From: Collinsella aerofaciens
Lineage (GTDB): Bacteria > Actinomycetota > Coriobacteriia > Coriobacteriales > Coriobacteriaceae
DNA length: 64,000 nt
Assembly: GCF_028206795.1 (NCBI RefSeq)
Contig: NZ_JAQLFJ010000010.1
Span: 1-64,000, forward strand
Direction of reading: 5' to 3'
Positions 1-15,792 of the stretch are shown piece by piece (positions within the stretch are counted from its first letter, which is position 1; each line of letters begins with the position of its first letter). The notes under the pieces are model-generated. The model was given only the letters and a program-made list of their open reading frames with translations, did not search any database and was not told the origin of the DNA. Both the position numbers and the translations under genes were made by a program.

Positions 1-60
1 CAGTCCTGCGCAAGACGGAAAGCACATTAAGTGCTTTCCTTTGCGTGCGGAACTCGCGAC
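1..60. repeat. Palindromic element cut by the window edge
   Basis: A hairpin with 9-bp perfect arms (17-25 and 31-39) closes an ATTAA loop. It is flanked by GTCCTG on the left and CGTGCGGAA on the right. The same loop, inner stem and flanking words recur at 10994-11045, inside a much larger palindrome. The left part of this copy is outside the window, so its outer arms cannot be judged. It lies beyond the rpoC terminator. Confidence 0.6.
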
Positions 61-125
61 AAACTTAAACAGCGGGCGGCCCGTTCCGGGAATCCGACGT
101 GCTCGTCGGGGCAACGTTCCTCACC

Positions 126-162
126 AAAAAAGACCCGCTTCCCTGTTGGGAAACGGGTCTTT
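126..162 (-). terminator. rpoC terminator
   Basis: On the minus strand a hairpin with arms AAAGACCCG and CGGGTCTTT, plus a short inner GGGAA/TTCCC pairing, is followed by a T run. It starts about 27 bases after the rpoC stop and fits an intrinsic terminator for the rpoBC transcript. Confidence 0.85.
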
Positions 163-188
163 GGAAGGGCGGTTAACGTACTAGGAAA

Positions 189-4664
<4,476 letters not shown>

Positions 4665-4670
4665 AGTCAA

Positions 4671-8162
<3,492 letters not shown>

Positions 8163-8235
8163 CAGGTTTTTCCTCCTTCACGGAAATGCTCGGTGGGTTG
8201 GCGAGGCATAGCTTCGCCAGTTATCGCAACCTAAT

Positions 8236-8263
8236 AGTTTATCAGGTACCGACCGTTGGGCAA
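8236..8263 (-). promoter_or_regulatory. Possible rpoBC promoter
   Basis: Minus-strand TTGCCC (8258-8263) and TAAACT (8236-8241) are separated by 16 bases, about 75 bases before the rpoB GTG. Each hexamer matches the sigma-70 consensus at 4 of 6 positions, so this is only a candidate. Some promoter is needed here because galU ends with its own terminator upstream. Confidence 0.35.
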
Positions 8264-8339
8264 GAAAAGCCTTGACGCGATTGAGTTTTTGGAGTAGCAA
8301 AGTTTTTCGACAGAAAACACGCAGGTAGATGTATGTGTA

Positions 8340-8355
8340 TCGAACATCTGTTCAT
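8340..8355. promoter_or_regulatory. LexA-type SOS box
   Basis: TCGAACATCTGTTCAT contains the palindrome GAAC-N4-GTTC. It matches the actinobacterial and Gram-positive LexA box (TCGAAC-N4-GTTCGA) except for the last two bases. It sits between the galU terminator and rpoB, about 180 bases before the rpoB start. No other coding frame is near, so its target, if any, is unclear. Confidence 0.45.
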
Positions 8356-8396
8356 ATATTTTCTGTGAACAGAGAGCCAGCAATCGCAGCTCTTAT

Positions 8397-8430
8397 AAAA
8401 AACGGGCGCGAACCGAGGTCCACGCCCGTA
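8397..8430 (-). terminator. galU terminator
   Basis: On the minus strand the arms ACGGGCG and CGCCCGT are followed by TTTTTT. The hairpin lies about 20 bases after the galU stop. Confidence 0.85.
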
Positions 8431-8449
8431 AATGTCGATGCCCGAAGGC

Positions 8450-9358
8450 TTATTTGCGCATCAAGCCGCCGCGCTCGTCGATGGCGTCCCAGAAGGCGCC
8501 GGCAAAGCGAGGATCGCTTGCGGCCATGAGGGCGTTGGTGGCCATCCAGCCAGACGGGGTGCCGGTATCGTAGCCCGAGAGCGGGTCGATGACGACGGCG
8601 TACATGGCCTCGCGGTCGAGCGAGCGGGCCATGGCGTCGGTAAGCTGAATCTCGCCGCCCTTGCCGGCCTGCTGATCGGCGAGCAGGTCCATGACCAGCG
8701 GGCTCAGCAGGTAGCGACCGACGATGTACAGGTTGGACGGAGCCGCCTCGGGAGCAGGCTTCTCGACCAGACCGCCAATGCGCCAGACAGCGCCCGGCTC
8801 GGCATCGGCAACGCCCTCGGCGCCCTCGAGCGAACCGACGCGCTCGCCGGCGATAACGCCGTAGCGGCTGACTTCCTCGGGTGAGCAAGCAGCGACGGCG
8901 ATAACCGAAGCGCCACCGTGCTCCTTGGAAACGGCGAGCATCTTGTCGCAGATGTCGCGGTTGGGCACAACGTAGTCGCCCAGAAGAACCAGGAAGTTCT
9001 CCCCTGCCACGGCGTCGGCAGCAGAGCGGATAGCATGGCCGAGGCCCTTGGGCTCGTACTGATAGCGGAAGTCGACCGGCATACCGCCAGCGTGGGCGAC
9101 GGCATCGGCATAGGCGTTCTTGCCGCGCTCGCGCAGCAGATTCTCGAGCGAGCGATCGGGCTGGAAGTAGCTCAGCAGCTCGGGCTTACCGGGAGAGGTA
9201 ACGATGATGGCGTCGTCGACCTCCTCGGGGTCGAGCGCCTCCTCAACGACATACTGAATGACCGGCTTGTCGAGCACCGGCAGCATCTCTTTGGGCGTAC
9301 ACTTAGTGCCAGGCAGAAAACGCGTGCCAAGGCCGGCGGCGGGGATGATTGCCTTCAT
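8450..9358 (-). CDS. galU: UTP--glucose-1-phosphate uridylyltransferase
   Basis: It makes UDP-glucose from UTP and glucose-1-phosphate, feeding cell-envelope glycan and galactose metabolism. The N-terminal nucleotide-binding signature PAAGLGTRFLPGTK is followed by PKEMLPVLDKPVIQY, both diagnostic of bacterial GalU. A GGLVEKP segment and a GYDTGTPSGW segment come later. The 302-residue length is normal. I take the ATG at 9358 (MKAIIPAAG); the in-frame TTG at 9367 is only 3 bases from the AGGA. It is flanked by terminators on both sides, so it is probably its own transcription unit even though it lies between rplL and rpoB. Confidence 0.95.
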   Translation of the reverse strand: MKAIIPAAGLGTRFLPGTKCTPKEMLPVLDKPVIQYVVEEALDPEEVDDAIIVTSPGKPELLSYFQPDRSLENLLRERGKNAYADAVAHAGGMPVDFRYQYEPKGLGHAIRSAADAVAGENFLVLLGDYVVPNRDICDKMLAVSKEHGGASVIAVAACSPEEVSRYGVIAGERVGSLEGAEGVADAEPGAVWRIGGLVEKPAPEAAPSNLYIVGRYLLSPLVMDLLADQQAGKGGEIQLTDAMARSLDREAMYAVVIDPLSGYDTGTPSGWMATNALMAASDPRFAGAFWDAIDERGGLMRK

Positions 9359-9611
9359 GTTATTCAAGGATCCTTTCGCAGGCGCAGAATGCGCCCTATG
9401 CGTGCGGCACGGCGGCCGCAGACCAAATTGCGATACCGAAGTATCTTACCGCCGGAGACATACGTCGCCGTAAGGCAAGCGCCATTCTTCAGCAGGTCAA
9501 CGCAAATTATTGCTCGAATGGTGCAATTTTATCGACCAACGGTAGCGATCCCAAAGCACCGCAAACGACAGCAATTTGCATGCCGAGCCAGCAAAATGGA
9601 GGGGTCATAAC
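9359..9611. other. Gap before galU with no gene seen
   Basis: No coding frame with a plausible ribosome site is visible. A small palindrome GATACCGAAGTATC (9431-9444) lies upstream of galU. A galU promoter should be here, but I cannot choose convincing hexamers. Confidence 0.4.
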
Positions 9612-9645
9612 AAAAAAGACGGGGCTCGCAATGCGAACCCCGTCT
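9612..9645 (-). terminator. rplJL terminator
   Basis: A strong hairpin (arms AGACGGGG and CCCCGTCT on the minus strand) is followed by TTTTTTG, directly after rplL. Confidence 0.9.
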
Positions 9646-9672
9646 GCAAAGAAATCTGGCGAGAAAGCCTGA

Positions 9673-10050
9673 TTACTTGAGGGTGACAGCAGCGCCAGCA
9701 GCCTCGAGCTTCTCCTTGGCAGCCTCGGCGTCCTCCTTCTTGGCACCCTCGAGAACAGCCTTAGGAGCGCCCTCGACGACCTCCTTGGCCTCCTTCAGGC
9801 CAAGGTTGGTGAGCTCACGGACGGCCTTGATGACCTGGATCTTGTTGTCGCCGAAGCCCTCGAGCACGACGTCAAACTCGGTCTTCTCCTCGGCCTCAGC
9901 AGCGCCAGCAGCGGGAGCGGCGACAACGGCGGCAGGAGCAGCGGCGGAAACGCCGAAGGTGTCCTCGATAGCCTTGACGAGCTCGGAAGCCTCGAGAAGG
10001 GTCATTTCCTTAAGAGCATCGATGATCTCATCGGTGGTAAGCTTAGCCAT
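9673..10050 (-). CDS. rplL: 50S ribosomal protein L7/L12
   Basis: This is the multi-copy stalk protein of the large ribosomal subunit that recruits translational GTPases. The 125-residue protein has the usual plan. An N-terminal dimerisation and L10-binding helix pair ([18 protein letters not shown]) is followed by an Ala/Pro-rich hinge around residues 40-55. The C-terminal domain contains EKTEFDVVL and [13 protein letters not shown] start at the ATG at 10050, which has AAGGA 8 bases upstream. It lies downstream of rplJ, and the leader upstream of rplJ should control both genes. Confidence 0.98.
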   Translation of the reverse strand: MAKLTTDEIIDALKEMTLLEASELVKAIEDTFGVSAAAPAAVVAAPAAGAAEAEEKTEFDVVLEGFGDNKIQVIKAVRELTNLGLKEAKEVVEGAPKAVLEGAKKEDAEAAKEKLEAAGAAVTLK

Positions 10051-10152
10051 TTCTAAGTCCTTTCGGTTTCCGTGCGAATGCACGGAGATCAGTTAAAACA
10101 CGGCGCGAATGCGCCAGGGGTGCGGCGTTGCCGCCGCGGGTGAAAACAGCTA

Positions 10153-10674
10153 CTAGGCTGCCTTCTGCTCGGAGACCTGCTGGATCGAACGAGCGAGACC
10201 AGAGGAAACGCCGTTGACGCAGACAGCGATGTCGCGAGCGAAACCGGAGATGAGACCGGCAATCTGGCCGAGAAGCTGATCCTTGGTGGGCAGCTCGGCG
10301 ATAGCCTTAACATCATCAGCGGAAACGGCCTTGCCGTCGGAGATACCGCCCTTGATCTCAAGGACGCCCTTGGACTTAGCGGAGAAGTCCTTAAGGGCCT
10401 TAGCGGCCTCGACCGGCTCGGACTCGTAGAACACATAAGCGACGGGGCCGGCGAGAATCTCGTCGAGCTCGGGCTGCTCCTGGTTCTTGAGAGCGATCTT
10501 GACCAGGTTGTTCTTGTAGACCTTCATCTCGGCGCCGCACTCGCGAAGCTGATGACGCAGCTCCTGGGCCTGCTTAACCGTCAGACCGTTGTAGTTGACG
10601 ACGAACAGACCGGCGTTCTCGGCGATACGGGACTCGATCTCTGCAACCTTGTCGATTTTGTACTGCTGGGGCAT
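10153..10674 (-). CDS. rplJ: 50S ribosomal protein L10
   Basis: L10 anchors the L7/L12 dimers to 23S rRNA and, in bacteria studied, represses its own operon by binding the mRNA leader. The 173-residue protein begins MPQQYKIDKVAEI and contains FVVNYNGLTV and the YKNNLVKIAL segment of the rRNA-binding domain. The C-terminal helix (about residues 135-173) is the L7/L12 binding spine. The start ATG has a perfect GAGGAGGTG 7-8 bases upstream. It is preceded by a structured leader with a terminator (10738-10884) and followed by rplL 102 bases later. Confidence 0.98.
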   Translation of the reverse strand: MPQQYKIDKVAEIESRIAENAGLFVVNYNGLTVKQAQELRHQLRECGAEMKVYKNNLVKIALKNQEQPELDEILAGPVAYVFYESEPVEAAKALKDFSAKSKGVLEIKGGISDGKAVSADDVKAIAELPTKDQLLGQIAGLISGFARDIAVCVNGVSSGLARSIQQVSEQKAA

Positions 10675-10737
10675 GAATTACACCTCCTCGAATTCTTTCC
10701 GGGCACGGTCCGCCACAAGGACGTGACGGGGGCATGT

Positions 10738-10884
10738 CCAAAAAGAAAGCCCCCGCGCTGCATGAGCGACGGGGGCGAGAAGACATATCTACTCGACCAC
10801 CTCGGCTGGCGGGATATCCCATTAAGCTCGCGGGCGATGCCCGTTTGCACCGGCTGTCTCTGGCAGCGGATTCGTGCGTGAACC
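10738..10884 (-). ncRNA. L10 leader (rplJ attenuator)
   Basis: Reading from the predicted start at about 10884, the leader has a stem built on CGGGCATCGCCCG followed by GAGCTTAATGGG. A CCGCCAGCCGAGG segment follows, resembling the L10-binding kink-turn region of bacterial L10 leaders. It ends in a GC-rich hairpin (10749-10776) followed by TTTCTTTTT (10738-10748). An intrinsic terminator about 65 bases before rplJ implies attenuation by L10 rather than simple repression. The assignment rests on position and architecture; a covariance-model search would settle it. Confidence 0.75.
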
Positions 10885-10890
10885 GAAAGT

Positions 10891-10919
10891 ATTATGGCGG
10901 GGACCCCGGCGTCGGTCAA
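10891..10919 (-). promoter_or_regulatory. rplJL promoter
   Basis: Minus-strand TTGACC (10914-10919), a 17-base spacer and CATAAT (10891-10896) make a near-consensus sigma-70 promoter. Transcription would start near 10884, giving a leader of about 210 bases. Confidence 0.8.
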
Positions 10920-10952
10920 CGGAAAACCGGGCTGCACACAATTCCACCATCC

Positions 10953-11085
10953 GGCCGTGCCGCCAAAGGCCAGGCGCAAGGTTTTCGCTCGGTCAAGTCC
11001 TGGCTCGCACGAAGAGCACATTAAGTGCTCTTCGGCTCGTGCGGAATCTACGAAAACCTTGCGCCTGGCCTTTGGCGGCGCGGCC
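10953..11085. repeat. 133-bp nested palindrome, 35-bp arms
   Basis: The arms 10953-10987 and 11051-11085 are inverted copies with a single mismatch. The 63 bases between them carry an independent perfect hairpin (10010-bp arms excluded; arms 11010-11019 and 11025-11034, 10 bp each) around the loop ATTAA. The inner hairpin with GTCCTG before it and CGTGCGGAA after it is shared with 1-60. It fills the space between the aminotransferase stop and the rplJ promoter and has no open frame with a ribosome site. It may act as a terminator-like structure or as a non-autonomous mobile repeat. Confidence 0.8.
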
Positions 11086-11180
11086 TGCGTCAACTATGGG
11101 GCAGCCAGGGTTACCGTTGACCGGCGCGCCCCACTCATAATGCTTGGGTCGGTGGGCTGATGGTTTTGGGTCCCGTTGGG

Positions 11181-12317
11181 CTATAGGGTTGACACGAAGT
11201 TGGACAGGCGGTGGAGGCCTTCGTCCAAATCTTGGTCGGAGACGCAGTAGCTTAGGCGGATGTGGCCTTCGGTGCCGAAGCAGTCTCCGGGGACTAGAGC
11301 TACGTTGGCTTCGTTGATGGCTTTGATGCAGAAGTCCTCGCTGGTTAAGCCGTACTGTTTGATGTTCGGGAAAGCGTAGAAGGCTCCTGCGGGTTCTACG
11401 ACGTCGAGGTCCATGGCGTTTAAGGCTGCGAGTACGCGTTCGCGGCGGGCTCGGTAGACTTCGAGCATGGGGGTTGGGTCGACGGTCAGGGCTCGGGCTG
11501 CGGCGTCCATCTCGAAGGAGACGGCGCTCGATACTAGGTATTGGTGAGCCTTGGCGATCTCGGCGATGACGGGCCCTGCCGCTGCAAGCCAGCCCAAGCG
11601 CCAGCCGGTCATGGCCCAGGGCTTGGAGAAGCTTTCGATAACTACCGTCTGATCGCGAAGCGCCGGGTGGCGCTGGGCAAAGCGCTCGTAGCCATCCACA
11701 TAGACTAGACGGTTGTATACGTCGTCGCAGACCACGTAGATGCCCGTCTGCTCTGCCACGCGCGCCACGGCGTCGAGTGACGCCGCGCTGAGGATGCAGC
11801 CCGTGGGGTTGTTGGGCGAGCAGATGACGATGGCCTTGGTCGCCGGCGTCACGCAGGCACGAAGCGCCTCCTCATCAATCTGGAATTGCGCAGGCTCCGT
11901 ATCCAAAAAGACCGCTTTGGCGTGATTGGCCACGACGATGCTCTCGTACAGGCCAAAGGCCGGCGTGGGGATGATGACCTCGTCGCCGGGGTTGAGCATA
12001 GCCATGAATGTTGCCGACAGGGCCTCGGTCGCGCCGTCGGTTAGGATGACCTCGTCGGCCGAAAACGTAAGGCCCGCGTCCCCCATGTAGGCAGATAACG
12101 CCTCACGCAGGGCGGGGCGACCGTTGTTGGGCGGATAGTGCGTGTCACCGCGGTCCAGTGCGGCGGTCACCTCGGCACTAATCACATCGGGCGTGGGAAA
12201 ATCGGGCTCGCCAAGCGCAAGCGCGATGCACCCCGGGTGCTGGGCGGCGAGCGCGTTGATCCGGCGGATACCGGAGGGCTTGAGCGTGGCAAGCGAGGTA
12301 TTCATTGGCAGACGCAT
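11181..12317 (-). CDS. Class I/II PLP-dependent aminotransferase
   Basis: A 378-residue fold-type I aminotransferase of the aspartate aminotransferase I-gamma or PatA type. LALGEPDFPTP, the substrate-loop segment THYPPNNGRPALREA and CSPNNPTG are standard. The PLP-binding lysine lies in SFSKPWAMTGWRLGW and the C-terminal arginine in HIRLSYC. These enzymes move amino groups between amino acids and 2-oxo acids; the exact substrate cannot be read from sequence. The ATG has GAAAGGA upstream. The gene stands alone on the minus strand and runs into the large palindrome at 10953-11085. Confidence 0.9.
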   Translation of the reverse strand: MRLPMNTSLATLKPSGIRRINALAAQHPGCIALALGEPDFPTPDVISAEVTAALDRGDTHYPPNNGRPALREALSAYMGDAGLTFSADEVILTDGATEALSATFMAMLNPGDEVIIPTPAFGLYESIVVANHAKAVFLDTEPAQFQIDEEALRACVTPATKAIVICSPNNPTGCILSAASLDAVARVAEQTGIYVVCDDVYNRLVYVDGYERFAQRHPALRDQTVVIESFSKPWAMTGWRLGWLAAAGPVIAEIAKAHQYLVSSAVSFEMDAAARALTVDPTPMLEVYRARRERVLAALNAMDLDVVEPAGAFYAFPNIKQYGLTSEDFCIKAINEANVALVPGDCFGTEGHIRLSYCVSDQDLDEGLHRLSNFVSTL

Positions 12318-12410
12318 GGCGTTCCTTTCGTAAGGGTTGCACTAGGATAGCGCGGCGAGGCACCGCCAGACGGTGTAACCTAAACGGAAACCAACCGGAA
12401 AGGAGGCAGC

Positions 12411-13070
12411 ATGGAGACGACCGCACGCGGCGATGTACCAAAAACGCTGCAAACCATTGCGTATATCAGCATTCCCAATAGCTCCGATCTTGAGTTTTTG
12501 CTCTGGGACCTGCAGGATGCCATCGCCGCCTATGCTCAGCTTTCCGGCACCGCACTCCCCCATCCAGTCGACTTGAAGGCGAATAGCGCCGATACTGCCG
12601 ACGGCATCGTGCTCGCCGTTGAGGATACGCCCGTTGACGAGGCAGTGGCAGACATCGCCAAAGCGCTCGATCGCTTTGGCGATACGGGAACGCGCGTCTA
12701 TGTCGTCGTTCAAGCCGCCTGCGAGCGAACCGAGGGGGCGTGCATGCTCATCGAGCGCTTGCGCCAAGCTTGCGAACTCCGTAGGCTAACGTGGTGCGGC
12801 GGCGTTATCGCCTGCACCGGCAGCGGCATCGCGGCGCTTCGCCATTCCCCGCGCATGGGACTCCTGCGTCGGCCTTTTTCCGAAGCGACGGATAAGCTGG
12901 TGGGCGCCGTGCGCATGGGGTGCTCGGTTGAACATGCGCAGCTGCTCGGCGGCGGAAATGCCAGTAGCGTCGACACCGACGGCATGGTGCGCGCTAGGCC
13001 TGCTGTGCCCGCACTAATCTGGCGCGCCATCATCAAACGCCTCGGCGCCCATGCTCAATCAAATATCTAA
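12411..13070 (+). CDS. Hypothetical protein
   Basis: I do not recognise this 219-residue protein. It has AAAGGAGG about 6 bases before the ATG and a codon pattern like its neighbours, so it is very likely translated. Alternating hydrophobic strands (TIAYISIPNSSDLEFLLWDL, GIVLAVED, RVYVVVQAAC) and a TWCGGVIACTGSGIAAL segment suggest an alpha/beta fold, perhaps flavodoxin-like, but no catalytic motif is clear. There is no signal peptide or membrane segment. It is transcribed divergently from the aminotransferase, and its stop lies 1 base from the remnant of a broken glycosylase gene on the other strand. Confidence 0.7.
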   Translation: METTARGDVPKTLQTIAYISIPNSSDLEFLLWDLQDAIAAYAQLSGTALPHPVDLKANSADTADGIVLAVEDTPVDEAVADIAKALDRFGDTGTRVYVVVQAACERTEGACMLIERLRQACELRRLTWCGGVIACTGSGIAALRHSPRMGLLRRPFSEATDKLVGAVRMGCSVEHAQLLGGGNASSVDTDGMVRARPAVPALIWRAIIKRLGAHAQSNI

Positions 13071-13071
13071 A

Positions 13072-13140
13072 TTACAGAGCTTCCCAGTCAACGGCCTCGC
13101 GCCAGCGCTCAATAAGGCGCTCCAGGTGCCATGACTCGAT
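13072..13140 (-). pseudogene. 3' remnant of hypoxanthine-DNA glycosylase gene
   Basis: The minus strand reads in frame ESWHLERLIERWREAVDW, two more residues plus Leu, then TAA. This looks like the C-terminal helix that ends family-6 uracil/hypoxanthine DNA glycosylases. The N-terminal part of such a protein lies about 1 kb away at 14132-14341 on the same strand. I infer that both are pieces of one gene interrupted by the A+T-rich segment between them; roughly 90-100 central residues are missing. Confidence 0.55.
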
Positions 13141-13327
13141 TGTTCAAGGAACAACATACTCAATCCCTATTGCACAAGGCAATAGTGGGGCGCACCTTTT
13201 CCCTTAAAACCTAGGGTTTCGATCATGTGAAACCTTGAATTGCCCTATATATTTGTATAGGTAAAGAGGGTAAAGCTCTGTTCCTTAAACTTCACTTGTT
13301 CATGTCATCGCTACAAGCAGGAAGTTA

Positions 13328-14017
13328 TTAAACAGCAATCATCGCCCCTACTGCGTTATAGATAATATGGAGCACCACTGAGCCCCATAAACAATTTGTT
13401 CTTTTATACACTGCATCACAAAAAAAGTGCAAAGCCAGAAGGGAGATCACATACTCTACCGGCAACACATCAAAATATAGCTTTCCAATAATTACCCATC
13501 TTACCGGGTAATGTATCGAGAGAAAAAGGACCGAATTGATAATACCAACTATCCACTGGTTTCTTATCAATCCTGACAATCTTGTTTGAATGTATCCCCT
13601 AAATATAATTTCTTCTTCGAGAGCAGCGAAGAAGAAAATAATCCAGTTTATCAATAAGGGTTCCGTAAACGATATGGATTTCCCTTGTGCCTTAAACAGC
13701 ACCGTTTGTATAACAAGCAGAAAAATTCCACCAATAACGCCTAGAATAATGCTGTTTTTTAGCTTATCGGTGTTAATTCCAACACTGTCTATTTTCTGTT
13801 TGTTGCAATGGAAAAAGCATGCGAAAAGTAAAATCAAGACAAGAGGAATCCAAACTTGTGACAGATTTAATATGAGCACGCTTGTATTTGTTGTATAAAG
13901 CCAGCCATGAAAGAATGCACTGCCCATTATGAGGCAATATATGATAATTGCTTTTATACCATCTTTTTTTTCATACTCCATTAGGTTGTTTTTATACTTT
14001 TCACTTGTCCACTCCAT
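13328..14017 (-). CDS. CPBP-family intramembrane metalloprotease
   Basis: A 229-residue polytopic membrane protein with about seven hydrophobic segments. It carries the three CPBP (Abi) motifs: EEEIIFRG with the catalytic Glu pair and Arg, a His in FLSIHYP, and HFFCDAVY near the C-terminus. Relatives process prenylated proteins in eukaryotes; in Gram-positive bacteria they are linked to bacteriocin immunity or maturation. I choose the ATG at 14017, which has GAGGAGA 7 bases upstream; the frame runs open to 14101 without a ribosome site. The gene is strikingly A+T-rich compared with both flanks, a sign of recent transfer, and has no bacteriocin partner in view. Confidence 0.85.
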   Translation of the reverse strand: MEWTSEKYKNNLMEYEKKDGIKAIIIYCLIMGSAFFHGWLYTTNTSVLILNLSQVWIPLVLILLFACFFHCNKQKIDSVGINTDKLKNSIILGVIGGIFLLVIQTVLFKAQGKSISFTEPLLINWIIFFFAALEEEIIFRGYIQTRLSGLIRNQWIVGIINSVLFLSIHYPVRWVIIGKLYFDVLPVEYVISLLALHFFCDAVYKRTNCLWGSVVLHIIYNAVGAMIAV

Positions 14018-14131
14018 CGATATTTCTCCTCTCCACAAATTTCGATTTGTCAATTCTACGATGGTTTTCAGCTTTAACTTCTCACTATCTGGACTGACCA
14101 AGCTTTCTTTTTCATGCTCAAATACTCCGTT

Positions 14132-14341
14132 TTAAGGGTCGCCCTCGTTGGGCGGCACGGGCGCACCGAGACACGCGGCCATCACGCGCCAAAAGCGGTT
14201 CTGCGGATTGCCATAGTAGAAGGCATTGGCACGCGAGAGCACCGAGGGAAACGACCCCAGCACCAAAACGCGCGAGTGCTGGTCGAACACGGGCTCAAAC
14301 CCATGCTCAATATGCTGATAGCCCTCGTCCGGCGCAGTCAT
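14132..14341 (-). pseudogene. 5' remnant of hypoxanthine/uracil-DNA glycosylase
   Basis: The 69 residues begin MTAPDEGYQHIEHGFEPVFD and contain LVLGSFPSVLSR and FYYGNPQNRFWRVMA. These are the conserved N-terminal motifs of DNA-deoxyinosine glycosylases (UDG family 6), normally about 160-180 residues. The frame stops at TAA just where the A+T-rich segment begins. The ATG lies 3 bases after the amylase stop, so it would be cotranscribed with that gene. Without the central and C-terminal parts it is unlikely to be active. A C-terminal piece remains at 13072-13140. Confidence 0.8.
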
Positions 14342-14344
14342 GAA

Positions 14345-15721
14345 TTAGGCCCTCAGCAGATAACGCACCTCATAGGGCGCAAGTTCAAGGGAGCCCGACA
14401 GCTCGACCGTGGGCGCATCGTCGGCAAGCAGGTCGACGAAGGAGCCGCTGAGTTCGCCGGCTCCAAAGGTATAGGGCCCGTTCACGGCATTGACCGCCAC
14501 GAGCACCGTCGCGTCGTCGCAGGCGCGCTCGAACAGCAGCTGCTTGTTCTGAATCACCACGTTGCGATAGACACCGTAGTTGAGGGCACGGGCCGCCGCA
14601 TCGTTTGCCGAGCGCAGGTGCGCGAGCTGCTTGATGAAGGCCGTCAGCTCGTTGGGCGCAGGCTCATCGAGCGCAGGACGCAGCGCCCAATCGCCATCGG
14701 GGCCGCCCTTTTCGCCGGCAATCCCCCACTCGCTGCCGTAGTAGACGCACGGAATGCCCGGCATACCAAAGAGCATGCCGTAGGCGGGGCGTAGGCAGGA
14801 CTTGTCCGTCAGGATGCTCGCCAGGCGCGGCACATCGTGGTTGTCGACAAACGACAGCAGATGCTTGCCGCGATAAATGCACCACGGGTCACCGCCAAAC
14901 TGGCGATGCAGCGAGTGGGCAATCTCGAACATGTTGACCGAGTTAAAGCTGGAGTACAGGCCCTTGTAGCACTCGTAGTTGGTGCAGGAGTCGAGCATCT
15001 CGTCGTTGACGATCTGGTTGTAGTCGCCGTGGAGCGTCTCGCCGATCAGCACAAAGTCGGGCTTGAGCTCACGGGTAAAGGCGTGCAGGCGGCGCATGAA
15101 GTCTCGGTCGAGCATATAGGCAACGTCCAAGCGCAGGCCGTCGACGCCAAAGACCTCGGCCCAGCGACGCACGGACTCAAGCAGGTAATCGACCACGGCG
15201 GGATTTTGCAGGTTGAGCTTCACAAGCTCAAAATGACCTTCCCAGCCCTCGTACCAAAAGCCGTCGCCATAGCAGGAGTCGCCGTCAAAGCTGATGTGGA
15301 ACCAGTCCTTGTAGGGCGAGTCCCACTTGCGCTCCTGCACATCGCGGAAAGCCCAAAAGCCGCGACCGACGTGGTTGAAGACGGCATCGAGCACCACGCG
15401 GATGCCGCGGGCATGCAGCGTGTCGCATACGGCGGCAAAGTCGGCATCCCCACCCAGGCGACGGTCGATATGGCGCAGGCTGCGCGTGTCGTAACCGTGG
15501 CTATCAGACTCGAGTGGAGGATTGATCAGCACGGCGCCAATACCGAGTCCCTGCAGGTAGTCGGCCCATTGGGCGATTTTCATGATGGGGGCATCGGGGT
15601 TGGGTGCAGTGCCGGCAGCTTGGGAGAGTTCATCCTCAGCAACGGGCGCGGCGTTTTCGCGCGGAGCTCCGCAAAAGCCCAGCGGATAGATCTGATAGAA
15701 CGTCGTCTCGTATGCCCACAT
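14345..15721 (-). CDS. GH13 alpha-amylase family glycosidase
   Basis: A 458-residue cytoplasmic enzyme (no signal peptide) with all GH13 signatures. Region I is DAVFNHVG; the nucleophile Asp is in GLRLDVA; the acid/base Glu is in IGETLHG; the transition-state Asp is in FVDNHDVPR. The closing C-terminal beta domain covers roughly the last 75 residues. The opening YQIYPLGFCGAP resembles neopullulanase and cyclomaltodextrinase subfamilies that cut short internalised maltodextrins, but lacks their extra N-terminal domain. The ATG has GGGAGG about 5 bases upstream. It is followed within 3 bases by the broken glycosylase gene. Confidence 0.9.
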   Translation of the reverse strand: MWAYETTFYQIYPLGFCGAPRENAAPVAEDELSQAAGTAPNPDAPIMKIAQWADYLQGLGIGAVLINPPLESDSHGYDTRSLRHIDRRLGGDADFAAVCDTLHARGIRVVLDAVFNHVGRGFWAFRDVQERKWDSPYKDWFHISFDGDSCYGDGFWYEGWEGHFELVKLNLQNPAVVDYLLESVRRWAEVFGVDGLRLDVAYMLDRDFMRRLHAFTRELKPDFVLIGETLHGDYNQIVNDEMLDSCTNYECYKGLYSSFNSVNMFEIAHSLHRQFGGDPWCIYRGKHLLSFVDNHDVPRLASILTDKSCLRPAYGMLFGMPGIPCVYYGSEWGIAGEKGGPDGDWALRPALDEPAPNELTAFIKQLAHLRSANDAAARALNYGVYRNVVIQNKQLLFERACDDATVLVAVNAVNGPYTFGAGELSGSFVDLLADDAPTVELSGSLELAPYEVRYLLRA

Positions 15722-15792
15722 AGCAACCTCCCGGTAAGCTCAACACAACGACATCCATTGTATGCCCGGCTTGTATCCTCTTCCCCAAAATA

